Shown here piece by piece: positions 20,449 through 31,791 of a DNA stretch of 64,000 nt; position 1 is the first letter of the stretch; each line of letters opens with the position of its first letter. Source of the DNA: Mesorhabditis belari. Lineage: Eukaryota > Nematoda > Chromadorea > Rhabditida > Rhabditidae. Position numbers and translations under genes: made by a program. Under the pieces are notes generated by a model. It searched no databases, had not been told where the DNA came from, and saw only the letters and a list, made by a program, of their open reading frames with translations. The stretch is from the NCBI GenBank assembly GCA_958450365.1, contig CAUEEP010000728.1, positions 1,426,001 to 1,490,000 of the forward strand, given 5' to 3'.

Positions 20449-23400
20449 ATGCAGGATCACTGTCAATCTGATACCAATTCAAAGCATAAGAAAAAGAAAA
20501 AACCTGATGAAATGATGGGGGTAAACAAGTTTGATAAATATAGTCTATAATAAAGTCTCCATAGTGTAGCAGAGCAACAAAATGAAATACCTACCGTAAA
20601 TACTGTAATAGTACCCCATCCCAATAATGACGGTGCGGAGTGTTGCGTAGTCTAGCTTTGAACGAGTTTTTCTCAACACTGGTTTATGCTACAATGCGCG
20701 CTTAGGTATCAAAAAATAGCCCTGAATTTCAGCTATTTTTTTGATACCAAAGACGCATTTTTCGAAAGTACGGGTGCTTTGCAAAAAATGAAATACTAAA
20801 AAACTTTTGCGACTACGCGACTGTACGAGGGCGGTGGGGTACTATTATAGTATTTACGGTATCTACTAACAGTGAACATTTTCAGATCAAAGCCCAAAAC
20901 GGTAATGGAGCCGCAAAGGGGCCTCGGAGTAAAAGCATAGAACCCGAGAAGAAACCCGGTGGTTTACGAGCCGGTTTGTTTTCAGTAAACCATAATATCA
21001 ATCTCATCTCAACTCTCATACTTTATCGTGTTTCTTTACCTTGTAATAAACCCTAGCATGAAATATCCCTGAATGCTCTCCCCGTGAATGCATCTTTTTT
21101 TTTCTGTTCAGATCGACCATTGTCCGTGGTTGATGGAGGAGTGTTTACAGTGGTGCAAAATGTGTCGAAAAGTTTACCGAATATCAACAAAGGAAAGGTG
21201 AAACATGGAGATGCACAAGGAGATGAAAAGAAGAAAAAAAGAAGGAGGAGAAGAAAGGAAAAGGTGAGTCCTTTTAAAAGCTTAATTCCTTAAGTAGTAA
21301 ATTAATTGAGGATGAGTTAAGGAAATAGATCACAACAAAATGACATTTTGAGTACTTGATGACCAAAAGTATTCACTTAGTAGCTGTAGGTAGGCGTTCA
21401 AGATTAGGCTAAAATTAGTCACTGAACCAGAGCTTTCAGTTTCAGCAATTAAATTTCTTAAAACTCCTTTGAAAACTAGCTGAGTGAGTCGTTTTAAAAG
21501 CTTAATTTCTTAAGTAGTAAATTAAAAGAATCAACGTGAATTTGCTCACGTTAATCTCAACAATAGGCTCCATTTAGGCTCCATCAATAGCTTCCGACAC
21601 AGAACCACCGCCACCCGATTTGAAAGCGATTGAAGCGGAGAGTCGAAGCAAGTGGGTTTCTAGTTTGAAAATGGAAAACAATCAACCTATTTTTAGAACA
21701 TTTTGGCGTCATATGATTTGGATGGTCGTTCTTTTTGTGTGGTCTGTTTTCGGCGGCTTGATCTTCAGCGCCATTGAAGGTATGATAGCATTTTTGAGTC
21801 ATTTGCGCCACTCTTTATAACTTTTGTTCTACGTGGGTCAATCTTTATGATTTTGGTTTCATTTTGTAGATCTCAAGAAGAGCAACAAAATGACATCAAA
21901 GTCATAAAGATTGGCCGACTTATAAGAAAGTTATGACGAGTTACGCAAAATCTTTGGTGGAAAGTAGCGACCCCCAGTTAACAACACTATGACTAACTTT
22001 TATACTAGTACTGGAACACTATGGTCAAGTAGTATTACAAATAGTATTACAAGTACTATTACAAGTACTATTACAAGTAGTATTAAAAGTTCAATCAATC
22101 ACATTAGAATCAGCATACAGCATCCAATCGTTCAGGTGGTCACGATCGAACTTTACTTCTACAAGAGTACGAACGGAAAAAGGATCTCTTCGATAAACGG
22201 CAAAGTTATCAAGAACAAATATTTAATCGGTAAATTTCTGAAAATATTTTACAAACTAGATATTTCTATTTCTAGCTTTCGAAATATTGAAGATGATGTG
22301 CAGAATTACGCGGATCGGCGAGGGTTGACATTGGACGAGTCAAAGATGGGACTTGTGAGGGATGCGTTGGAGTGGTGAGTGAGGAGACACTCTGACGATT
22401 GTAATCTTTTGAAAACCTAGAGCTGAATTTGCATTTCAGGTATGAGAAAAAGTTGGGTATTGTGGTGGAAGAGCCGGTGATGGAGGACACGAAATGGGAT
22501 GTTTTCGGTGGAATCTACTATTCGGCGAGTCTCTACACGACGATTGGTGAGAGATTGTAAAAGAAGAAATCTCTAGGAAATCTTTCCCATTCTTTCCCAA
22601 TTCTTTTATTCTTCGAGGGTTTCAGAGAAAATTCAGATAAATTGGTTACGTATTTGGTTTTAGCTTAAGTTAGCCTGGAAAAGAGCTCTAGTCCACTACT
22701 CAGCATTTTGTACTTTACTGATTGTAGATTTTGTATAAAAAGGTTTTCTTATAGGTTATGGTAACTACTATCCTCGGACGACAGCCGGTCGAATCGTTTC
22801 AATGATTTACGCCTTCGTTGGCATTCCTCTTGTTTTCACTATTTTACTTGATTGGGGATTTTTGTATTTCACATGGATTGAGTACTTTTGGAATCACATG
22901 AATCAAAAACTTTGTCAAAGGTTTGACGAGAAATAGATGATGCTTTTAAATGCTTTTAAAATGCTTTTAATGCTTTAAAGATGCTTTTAAATGAAAAGTT
23001 TTCCAGTCAAATGGCCAAGGAAAAGGAGAAGAAGCTGCGGAATGAGAGGTTTGGAAAAAGAAAAAAAAGATAACGATTGCATTTTTAGGGTTTTAGGTTT
23101 TCTAAAATTGATACCAAGAAAAGGTTTTAGGGTTCGTCGAGTGGGCAGTGAACTCTCGTTGAGATCCACATCCACAATGCCACTTCTCTCTGTGCACACC
23201 GCAAATCGTGAACTCGTCAACAACACCGATCATCATGTTTGTTTGTTTTTTTTTGAGATATACAAAGACTTTTCTAACCGAGTTCTTAGTATTTAATCGA
23301 TAAACGAGGTTAGGAACTTTTGTGTTACTAGGAGCTAGGAACTTTTGTGTTACTAGGAGCTAGGAACTTTTGTGTTACTAGGAGCTAGGAACTTCTGTGT

Positions 23401-25851
23401 TACTAGGAGCTAGGAAATTTTGTGTTACTAGAAGCTAGGAACTTTTGTGTTACTAGAAGCTAGGAACTTTTGTGTTACTAGGAGCTAGGAACTTTTGTGT
23501 TACTAGGACAGGAACTTTGTGTTACTAGGAGCTAGGAACTTTTGTGTTACTAGGAGCTGGATTTGTGTTACTAGAGCTAGGAACTTTTGTGTTACAGGAG
23601 CTAGGAACGTGTTACTAGGAGCTAGGAACTTTTGTGTTACTAGGAGCTAGGAAATTTTGTGTTACTAGAAGCTAGGAACTTTTGTGTTACTAGGAGCTAG
23701 GAACTTTTGTGTTACTAGGAACTAGGAACTTTTGTGTTACTAGGAGCTAGGAACTTTTGTGTTACTAGGAACTAGGAACTTTTGTGTTACTAGGAACTAG
23801 CCAAGCCTAGAGGCGAGGCTAGTTTCTGCTTTAAAGTTACTTACGGTTGAATCCAATCACTTCAATAAATGATCACGATTTAGATTGAATCAAATAAACC
23901 GCTTCAAGAGCTCGAGTTGTTGCTGGCTGAGAGTGAACAAGTGAAAACCGTGCCGTTAAAGGTGGGAGAATCATGTTTTCTTGTGTACTTTCAAATCCTG
24001 AGAACTCATGATTGGCTACGTATTTGGCTTTGGCTTAATAAAGACTTAATGGCCAGGCAAGATTTCCGAAGAGAAGATTGAACCCTCGACCTCTTCCCGG
24101 GTAAATGCTCTAACCATTAAGCTATCTTCTATCTTCTTGCCAGAGAAGAAGGAGAAAGAAGTGACGAGCGTGCGGTTAAAGATCATTTTTTCTTGCGTAC
24201 TTTCAAATCCTGAGAGCTCATGATTGGTTACGTATTTGGTTTTAGCTTAAGTTAGCCTAGAAAAGAGCTCTAGTCCACTACTCAGTATTTTGTACTGTAC
24301 AAATTGTAGATTTTGTACAAAAAGGTTTTCTAATTGACTTATTATCAGGCTTCTTATCAATGATTTCCAGTCAGCTCTCATCTTTTTCATGATGTGGATT
24401 TGTTTCTCGGCGGGCGTCGTCCGTTTATGGGAATTTGATTGGTCTTACTTTACGGCTTTCTACTTTTTCTTTACTTCATTGACAACAATCGGTAAGTTGA
24501 TGAAATAAATTTAAAATTTCAAAGCTAATTGCATTTTAAAGGTCTCGGTGATGTTGTCACGAAATCTCCAAAGTTTATCATGTTCCAATTGTCGATGACA
24601 TTGGTTGGGTTATCAGTTGTCGGGTTGAGTATCGCCATTGTGCAGGTATAGGTTTATAGAAGCTTTATAAACTTTAAAAGCTTTAAAGAGCTTTAAAGAG
24701 CTATTCAAGTTAAAATTCAAGTTTTCTAAGTAAAACAATTTTCAGAGTAAAGTCCGTTTGGTGTTCGACCGATTGATTCGATCGATCGATGCCCAGTATC
24801 GCATAAAACAGATCGATCAGAATGTGGCCACGATGAGCATCATCACCGATGAATATGAGGGAATTAAGCGGTAATTAAGAGGATTAAGGATTAAGGATTA
24901 AGAGAATTTTCAATTCTCTTAATCCTTAACAATCTAAAGAAATCTAAAGAAATAACACTCAAAGTCTCTATGCAAGAATGTCTAGTTTTCTGGAGCACAA
25001 GTTTGTTAGTTCTTTAGAAATCGTGTAGCATTTTTCTACTAAAGTACTAAAGTACACAAAGTACTGAATTTTCAAGCTTTCAAGCTTCTGAGATCAAAAA
25101 GCGCTCAATGTTCTCAAATGTTAAATTCTTAGGTTATGCGATTCACAACCGCTTCAAGATCGTCTCGTTTTCATTGCGATGGACGAGCACAAGATGAGTA
25201 TGTTGAGGGAAAGGTGGAGACAGAAAAGTCGAATGATTAATCGGTAAAGAAAGGCAAAATTTCGGAATTGTTTTGAAAATTTGAAAATGATTTCAGAATC
25301 ACTCAGACCTATCCCTCGAAAGCTGACAAATTTGTGCAAACAGGCAATCGGGTCTACGATCAGCCAAATGTTGGCGAAGAGGGTTTGTATTTGGAATTCG
25401 GTTTGGCAGGGTTTAAAATTCTTTTTTCTTTTGATACTATCGAATTTTAAAACTTCTAATGCTTCCTAGAAAAAGAAAAAAGCGCACCTAGAAAAAGGTT
25501 ACCGTAGTACGATAGCCTTATTTCAAGCCACACTTGTTCGAAGCTCAGGAAACCTTTTCCTAGTACGATAGCCTTATTTCAAGCCACACTTGTTCAAAGC
25601 CCAGGAAATCTTTTCCGAGTACCATAGCCTTATTTCAAGCCACACTTGTTCGAAGCCCAAAAAATCTTTTTTAAAAAACAATAGAGTCTAGCTATAGCTC
25701 AAAAATGATGTTTTATCTAGGTGAATGGGAATCCGAGTGCTCCTATTCGGACGAAGAGGGTTCATCTGATGAGAGTGATGCGGGAGAAATGGATGAATTA
25801 GGAAGAAGGCTCCCGCCTGCAAGGAAATACATCTACACCATTTTTGATTAA
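20449..25851 (+). CDS. TWK-type two-pore-domain (K2P) potassium channel
   Basis: K2P channels set resting potassium conductance at the plasma membrane as dimers. A Lys-rich first exon (MQDHCQSDTNSKHKKKKKPD) at 20449 follows a TTTTGTAG acceptor. Next come a basic N-terminal region (KKKKRRRRRKEK at about 21225), TM1 (MIWMVVLFVWSVFGGLIFSAIE, about 21713-21779), an extracellular cap helix region, pore 1 with TTIGYGNYYPRT (about 22545-22780), and TM2 (IVSMIYAFVGIPLVFTILLD). TM3 (ALIFFMMWICFSAGVVRLWE) precedes pore 2 with LTTIGLGDVVT (24480-24560), and TM4 is LVGLSVVGLSIAIVQ. The tail ends YSDEEGSSDESDAGEMDELG and RKYIYTIFD. Both selectivity filters are intact. About 14 exons join in frame; introns carry a MITE, a fold-back, a minisatellite and duplicated segments. 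Which twk gene it matches cannot be told. Confidence 0.85.
20594..20859. mobile_element. family-A TA-target MITE, copy 2
   Basis: A 266-base element between TA dinucleotides with ends CCGTAAATACTGTAATAGTA and its near-exact inverse TACTATTATAGTATTTACGG. GACGGTGCGGAGTGTTGCGT and GCGACTACGCGAC boxes and a central AAAAAATAGC palindrome are intact. It lies in the first intron of the K2P gene, 26 bases before the exon 2 acceptor. There is no coding capacity. Confidence 0.85.
21800..21950. repeat. 150-base fold-back in a K2P intron
   Basis: CAATCTTTATGATTTTGGTT (about 21839) is matched in inverse by the stretch ending AGTCATAAAGATTG. Pairing extends outward through TATAACTT/AAGTTAT and GCGCCACT/AGTTACGC-like ends. 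Arms are about 65 bases with scattered mismatches. This is a small fold-back element in an intron. Confidence 0.6.
22640..22752. repeat. intron segment duplicated within the K2P gene, copy 1
   Basis: The stretch ATTGGTTACGTATTTGGTTT through TTTTGTATAAAAAGGTTTTC in the intron after pore 1 recurs almost unchanged at 24224-24332 in the intron before TM3. A third partial relic starts at 24013. Confidence 0.7.
23316..23808. repeat. 25-base minisatellite in a K2P intron
   Basis: About 19 tandem copies of AGGAACTTTTGTGTTACTAG plus GAGCT, with occasional GAAGCT or GAACT variants and a few internally deleted units around 23515-23620. The CTAG at the unit borders makes each junction a small palindrome. 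It is purely intronic. Confidence 0.85.
24069..24136 (-). tRNA. tRNA-like sequence in a K2P intron
   Basis: Minus strand GATAGCTTAATGGTTAGAGC (A box), a CATTTACCCGGGAAG anticodon-arm region and GGTCGAGGGTTCAATC (B box) are in tRNA order. Pairing in the acceptor and anticodon stems is poor. Probably a tRNA-derived repeat. Confidence 0.45.
24224..24332. repeat. intron segment duplicated within the K2P gene, copy 2
   Basis: Second copy of the 22640-22752 segment, same orientation. Together with the tRNA-like unit just upstream it suggests a retroposed or transposed unit of which only parts survive. Confidence 0.7.
25496..25670. repeat. three tandem units of about 58 bases in the last K2P intron
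   Basis: AGTACGATAGCCTTATTTCA, AGCCACACTTGTTC and AAGCCCAGGAAATCTTTTCC follow one another three times with a few substitutions. Confidence 0.75.
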
Positions 25852-26217
25852 CCATAAACTTTATGAAAGATATTCAATTGAAACACTCACTAGATCCTTT
25901 CAAGTCTTGTTTCCCAATCAAAAAAAAAGCCCTTTGATCTCATTTCCGCTGTTTTTATGAAAGGGGGTGCATTAATCGCGGCGGGATTTTGAAGAATACC
26001 AAGTTACGGGCAAATCAGCCACCGCAGCCGGGTTTTTTTTGCGCCCCTTTCACTTAATAAATGTCAATATAAAAATATAAAAACACAGTGTTACTAAGAA
26101 AACGTTTTCTTCAAAATCCGGTCGCGTTTAATGCATCCCCTTTAAGGTTTTCTATTTTAGAATTGAATCGGTATAAAAGTCTTTCTTTTAAGTCGTACAT
26201 TGAATATTTTAAACTTT

Positions 26218-26420
26218 AAAGATAAAGGTTTAAAGCCTAACTGAAAGATAAAGCTTTAAAGCCAAACTGAAAGATAAAACTTTAGAGCCGAACTGAAAGA
26301 TAAAGCTTTAAAGTCGGACTGAAAGATAAAGCTTTAAAGCTGAACTGAAAGATAAAGGTTTAAAGCCGAACTGAAAGATAAAGCTTTAAAGTCGGACTTT
26401 AAAGTCGAACTTTAAAGACA
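26218..26420. repeat. minisatellite of AAAGATAAAGCTTTAAAGCC type
   Basis: About eight units of 24 bases, CTGAAAGATAAAGCTTTAAA plus GCCG/GTCG, lie downstream of the K2P gene. The core CTTTAAAG is palindromic. No coding sense. Confidence 0.75.
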
Positions 26421-26771
26421 CTTTTTACACGTATAAAACCTTCTTTAAATACAAGTTTTTTTTTCATTAAACGGAACCACTATTTCTGTACAAAATGACT
26501 TTTAAGTAATGCCACAAAGGTTTTCTTTCGTCGAGAGTTTATCGACTCTCAAATAAAGCTAGTCAAAATGAAATCCCGCTCATCATTTGAACAGTTTCTT
26601 TCACATAAATCTCCTTTAGTGTCTACATAAAAAGATATAGCACACTCAATTAAATAAGTTGTCAAATATTCAGGAAGATTCCTTCAACTCTTTTTTCTAG
26701 ATGATAGTTTATAGATTTTTTTTTGTGAAAATTTGCACGAGAATTTGAACCCATAACACACAAAAGACCTA

Positions 26772-27035
26772 CCGTAAATACTATAATAGTACCCCACCCC
26801 ATAATGACGGTGCGGATTGTTGCGTAGTCTAGCTTTGAACGAGTTTTTCTCGACACTGGTTTATGCTACAATGTGCGCTTAGGTGTCAAAAAATAGCCGA
26901 AATTCAGGGCTATTTTTTGATATTAAAGACGCATTTTTTGAAAGTACGGGTGCTTTGAAAAAAATGAAATACTAAAAAACTTTTGCGACTACGCGACTGT
27001 CCGAGGGCGGTGGGGTACTATTACAGTATTTACGG
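26772..27035. mobile_element. family-A TA-target MITE, copy 3
   Basis: A 264-base element between TA dinucleotides with both ends intact (CCGTAAATACTATAATAGTA and its inverse) and the standard internal boxes. A truncated relic of the same right end (CGACTACGCGACTGTCCGAG) follows at 27168-27200. Confidence 0.85.
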
Positions 27036-27039
27036 TAGG

Positions 27040-29180
27040 TATTGTAAGATATTGTAAGCTACAATAGCTACAATAAACAATATCCAACAGTACTGTTATC
27101 AAAGTTATTCAGTCAAAGTCACAACACGTAGAATTAAAGCCTGACTTTTGAAGGTTATTGAAGCAAAACGACTACGCGACTGTCCGAGGGGGGTGGGGTA
27201 CTCTTACTGCTACAATTTGCTATAATATAGGCTAGTTTCCAATTCCAACTTGGTGATAAATAAAAAAAGATCTCTAGTCTCAGGCTCTTTTCGTCCCCCC
27301 TTTCGGGGAGACTTTCTAAAAATTGTGCCACTCCGCCTCCGGGAATCGGGAGGAGTAGGCTTTTTTTTATAACTTTTTTGTATAACTTTTTTGTTTCCCG
27401 ATCGTTATAAATTTTATTAAGCAAATTGAAAGAATGCTTAAAACAATGTGTCGAAAAAAGTTGAGAAGAAAGGCAGCTTTTGTGGGTAATTTTGATAGGT
27501 GTTGAATTGATGAATTAGATTGCTATGGGCTTTTTTTTAAGGGAGTACGGCTGCTGCTGTGTGTGGCCGGGCGGTCGGGTGGCAAAGCGGAGCGGGCAAA
27601 AACTGCCTTCCTTCTCAACTTTTTTTCGACACATAGTTTTAAGAATTTAAGCAGGAGTAGGCTTTTTTTCCTTTGCTCCAAAGAAAAGCTATCTTTAGCC
27701 GCAAAATTATAGCCTACTGGTAGTAAATCATGGTTTCTAGTTAGTAATTTGACAAAAAACGGAACCAATTCTCTGAAGTACAAGACATTTTTTGTAATCA
27801 TTATAAATTTTTAGAAATGTAGAAAACATTTCTGGTTCATTGAAGACTTTTTCTGGTGAGAAATTGAATTCAATGATAGGAAAGAGAAACAAATAATCGG
27901 AGTACTAAAGAAAAAGCTATTAGATGATATTTATTCCTTTCTCTCTCTGAGCGCTATTTTTCAAATATCAGATTTATTTATCTTTCACCCATCAATTAGC
28001 ATAGATTTACTTTTTATTTTCTTTAAATCAGTCCACAAAAGACAAGATTTCTATCAAAACCAACTGAAAATCATAAAATTTCTATCAAAAACAACCAAAA
28101 CCATCAAATTTCTATCAAAAACAACTCAAAACCATAAAATTTCTACAAAACCAACTGAAAATCATAAAATTTCTATCAAAAACAACCAAAACCATCAAAT
28201 TTCTATCAAAAACAACTCAAAACCATAAAATTTCTATCAAAACCAACTGAAAATCATAAAATTTCTATCAAAAACAACCAAAACCATCAAATTTCTATCA
28301 AAAACAACTCAAAACCATAAAATTTCTATCAAAACCAACTGAAAATCATAAAATTTCTATCAAAAACAACCAAAACCATCAAATTTCTATCAAAAACCAA
28401 CTCAAAATCTTATAAAATTTTTCTAAATAATTTCGACTCTCGTCGATGAGGAGTCGATGAGCGATGTCGCCCGATGAGCGATGTCGCCCAATGAATCTCT
28501 AATCTAATGAAACTTTTAGTCATAAGAGTTCTGTCTAAAGTGATAAGTTTTATTGCATTTTTAGATCTTTTGCTTAATCCAAAAATATCCAAAATTGAGG
28601 ATTGAGGAAATTTCCAGGGTTATAAGCATTGTTAATCTGATTTTTATCACTTATAATCAGAGGCTGACTGACTGATGGTTGGTGTTGCTCATCTCTATTC
28701 CGTTTACTGTTCATAGCGAAACGGATCGATATGAATTGCAGTTTGTATGTCGATTTGAAATGTCTCCTCTCCTCATCGACTCCTCATCGACGAGAGTCGA
28801 AGCCCCACACAGTCAATTCAATTGTTCCAAAGTGTTGAACCTCGTCCATTTTTGGGATTTGTGGTGTGCAATTTTGGAGAGTTTGTGATCTCCAGCTGTG
28901 TTCCACAAAACTTTAACAATAAGTGCCAGTCAGGAAAAACTTTTTGCTATTGTTAGCGGGCAAAGTTCAAAATTAAAATTCGATTTGTCCCCTAAAAACG
29001 GGAGAATTTTGAATGGTTCGAGATCCCGAGAATTGAATGGCAAAGGTCTAGGTCAACGCACAAATGCTCTAGGGAAAGAGTGGAAAGACGGAGGCGTTCA
29101 AAAATCGGAAAATCAATGGAGAGATGAGGGATAAATAGCTGAAACGGTGATCGGATGGCATCCATATTCTCGACCTTTAC
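27040..29180. other. spacer upstream of the C6 gene
   Basis: Apart from the left inverted-repeat arm and MITE remnants, this stretch has two short matching pieces: AACTATGTGTCGAAAAAAGTTGAG-like at 27447 and its inverse at 27615, and a CGACTCTCGTCGATGAGGAG inverse pair at 28435/28772. No exons were recognised. Confidence 0.5.
27670..28431. repeat. left arm of a long inverted repeat around the C6 gene
   Basis: The sequence from CCTTTGCTCCAAAGAAAAGC through CATTTCTGGTTCATTGAAG, CCTTTCTCTCTCTGAGCGC and a minisatellite of ATAAAATTTCTATCAAAAC units is the reverse complement of 31098-31732. Outside the minisatellite, identity is very high over about 370 bases. Confidence 0.85.
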
Positions 29181-29185
29181 ACGAG

Positions 29186-30362
29186 ATGAGCCTTCTCCAC
29201 ATCGTTTCCCTCTTCATCCTCCCAGCGTTCCTCAATGGCCAGACAACAACGGTTTGAAAACCTCTAAGCTATCTAGTTGACAAAAGATTAAAGATTTTGG
29301 TTTACAGCTTTTCAAAGATACTAGCGAATGTTATAGAGTCAGTAGTTTTAAGTATAACTCATCGAAAAGTCGGTCAATCGTTTGCTAAAGTATTGTTTTC
29401 AGTTACTATTTCGATTACAGAGTCGAAAACAAGTTCATTTTAATAATTGATTCAATAAATTTCAATCTATAGAAGATTAGACAAATCTCCGATAAGTTAC
29501 ATTAAAAAAAGTACCTATTATCATAAGTATGGCCTTCATTAGGCCTTCATAGGCCTTCAAAATCACGCAGACTTGAACAGAGAACTTTGTGCTTATTGTT
29601 ATCGGAAACTAGGTTTGACTCGATCCGATTGATCACTAAAATTATTGAGCCAATCACTTACAGGCACCACCACCACTTTGTGCACAATGTACTCCAAGCC
29701 AAATCACTCTCCTGTCCGGATCGATTCCTGTTACTGTTGTGTATGTGATGCTTGTATATATTGGAGTTTTCTTTCTTTCTTTTAGTGGCCCTGTTAATGG
29801 GACTGGTTGTTTCAAGATGAATCTGAAATGTGTCGCCGATGAGCTCTATACACCATTCATGCAGGTTGACTTTCCATAGAAAAAAGGGATTTGAATAGTG
29901 AGAAAAGAGTCGATATGTTATCCAATCGAATCGTATTCAATAATGACGTAAATATCTGTCTATCCAATTCGATACAATAGAATTTGTATTGAATAATTTG
30001 TTTAGTAAATCGGTAGCTCAATTTTAGCTCAATGGCAATATTGGTGGACCGCCACCAAGTGGAAACACGGTCATCGTTCAGTTGGCTTGCATGAACAAAC
30101 AATGGTTTGTGTGAAAGAAAAACAGCTTTTAAGGTTCTCGAATTTGAGACATTAAACACGAATTGTTCTTTCAACGAGATTCTAGAGTATCTCTAGTTTA
30201 AAATGCGAGAGATCGTGGACATGCAGCAACAAAGCTTATGATCTAGCTTGATTGTTCGAATCTCTAATTCATTAAATGAATTTAGTTTTATCATATAATT
30301 TTAGGTTCTACCTCAACTCCTATGTAATCACAAAGGCTCAATGTCAACAAGCATTGTTTTGA
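29186..30362 (+). CDS. secreted C6-domain (DUF281-type) protein
   Basis: Five exons join in frame to about 118 residues. The start MSLLHIVSLFILPAFLNGQT is a clear signal peptide. The rest is one small domain with six cysteines spaced LCAQCTPSQITLLSG, then NGTGCFKMNLKCVADE, then VIVQLACMNKQWF, then TKAQCQQALF at the C-terminus. The CxxC opening, the GCxxxxLxC middle and the short C-terminal Cys match the nematode C6 domain, an extracellular module of unknown function. GGPPPSGN sits in the usual Gly/Pro loop. The gene lies inside a 2.7-kb interval bordered by the long inverted repeats, and a minisatellite follows its stop codon. Confidence 0.78.
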
Positions 30363-30464
30363 TCATGTTGTGCATTTCAATTTTCTTTGTCTTCATATAA
30401 TATTAATAAAGTAATTTTAATTTTTTTCAATAGCTTGAAAACATCGGCATTTGAAATGTGATTA

Positions 30465-30680
30465 TCTCAAGAAAGATGAAAGAATCATTGTTAGATGATA
30501 AAGAATGATTGTTGGATGATGAGAGAATGATTGTTAGATGATAAAGAATCATTGTTAGATGATAAAGAATGATTATTAGATGATGAGAGAATCATTGTTA
30601 GATGATGCAAGAATGATTGTTAGATGATGAAAGAATCATTGTTAGATGATGCAAGAATGATTGTTAGATGATGAAAGAAG
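30465..30680. repeat. minisatellite GAATGATTGTTAGATGAT
   Basis: About eleven units of 18-20 bases (GAATCATTGTTAGATGATAA and variants) lie 100 bases after the C6 gene. Units alternate AATCATT and AATGATT. Confidence 0.8.
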
Positions 30681-31097
30681 AACGAACTCGTGATTGTTTA
30701 CAAGTTACATGAGATTAAGGAATCAAATTTTACTCAATTTCACCAGACATTTTTCCTTTACACGTTTGAAATGATTGTTGAAATGGCTATTCTAACCCTG
30801 CAACCACCAGCAACAACTCTCTTTCATCTCAAAATAATGATCGTATTTCCAATTGTCTTCCAGTTTTCCGATTGTCTAAACTAAAAAAGCCATAAATCAA
30901 GTTAATTTTAATAAACCTTAGTGTATCTGTGAAATCACTCCAAAACTGGAAATGAGTTAGCTTTTTTCTTTTTCTATTGTAGCCAATCAACTAAGCTCAT
31001 ATTATTGAAAAATTTTGGCTTTTATGTTCCTCATTTTTTGATTTTGATTGTTCAAAATAGAATGATCGAATTCAAACGTCCGAATCGGAGCAGAAAT

Positions 31098-31732
31098 TAT
31101 TTAGAAAACTTTTATAAGATTTTGAGTTGGTTTGGATAGAAATTTTATGATTTTGGTTGGTTTTGATGGAAATTTGATGGTTTTGGTTGGTTTGGATAGA
31201 CATTTGATGGTTTTGGTTGGTTTTTGATAGAAATTTGATGGTTTTCAGTTGGTTTTGATAGAAATTTGATGGTTTTGGTTGTTTTTGATAGAAATTTTAT
31301 GATTTTGATTGGTTTTCATAGAAATTTTATGATTTTCAGTTGGTTTTGATAGAAATCTTGTCTTTTGTGGACTGATTTAAAGAAAATAAAAAATAAATCT
31401 ATGCTAATTGATGGGTGAAAGATAAATAAATCTGATATTTGAAAAATAGCGCTCAGAGAGAGAAAGGAATAAATATCATCTAATAGCTTTTTCTTTAGTA
31501 CTCCGATTATTTGTTTCTCTTTCCTATCATTGAATTCAATTTCTCACCAGAAAAAGTCTTCAATGAACCAGAAATGTTTTCTACATTTCTAAAAATTTAT
31601 AATGATTACAAAAAATGTCTTGTACTTCAGAGAATTGGTTCCGTTTTTTGTCAAATTACTAACTAGAAACCATGATTTACTACCAGTAGGCTATAATTTT
31701 GCGGCTAAAGAGAGTTTTTCTTTGGTGCAAAG
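31098..31732. repeat. right arm of the long inverted repeat
   Basis: Inverse of 27670-28431, with fewer minisatellite units. Its outer border lies about 60 bases before the start codon of the serpentine receptor gene, so it probably supplies that gene's 5' region. Confidence 0.85.
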
Positions 31733-31791
31733 GTCAGGAAAGGACAGCTACAGTGCCTCCAGGTTCAGCAAAAATTATTTTTGTCTTTCAA

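Noticed and set aside
23316..23808. Regular 25-base repeats resembling a CRISPR array
   Set aside because: The units are contiguous without variable spacers, lie in an intron of a eukaryotic gene, and have no cas-like neighbours.
27523..27801. 92-codon minus-strand frame that matches the start of a plus-strand frame at 31602-31928
   Set aside because: Both lie in the long inverted repeat, so the shared protein reading is a consequence of the DNA duplication. There is no domain, and the frames diverge at the repeat border.
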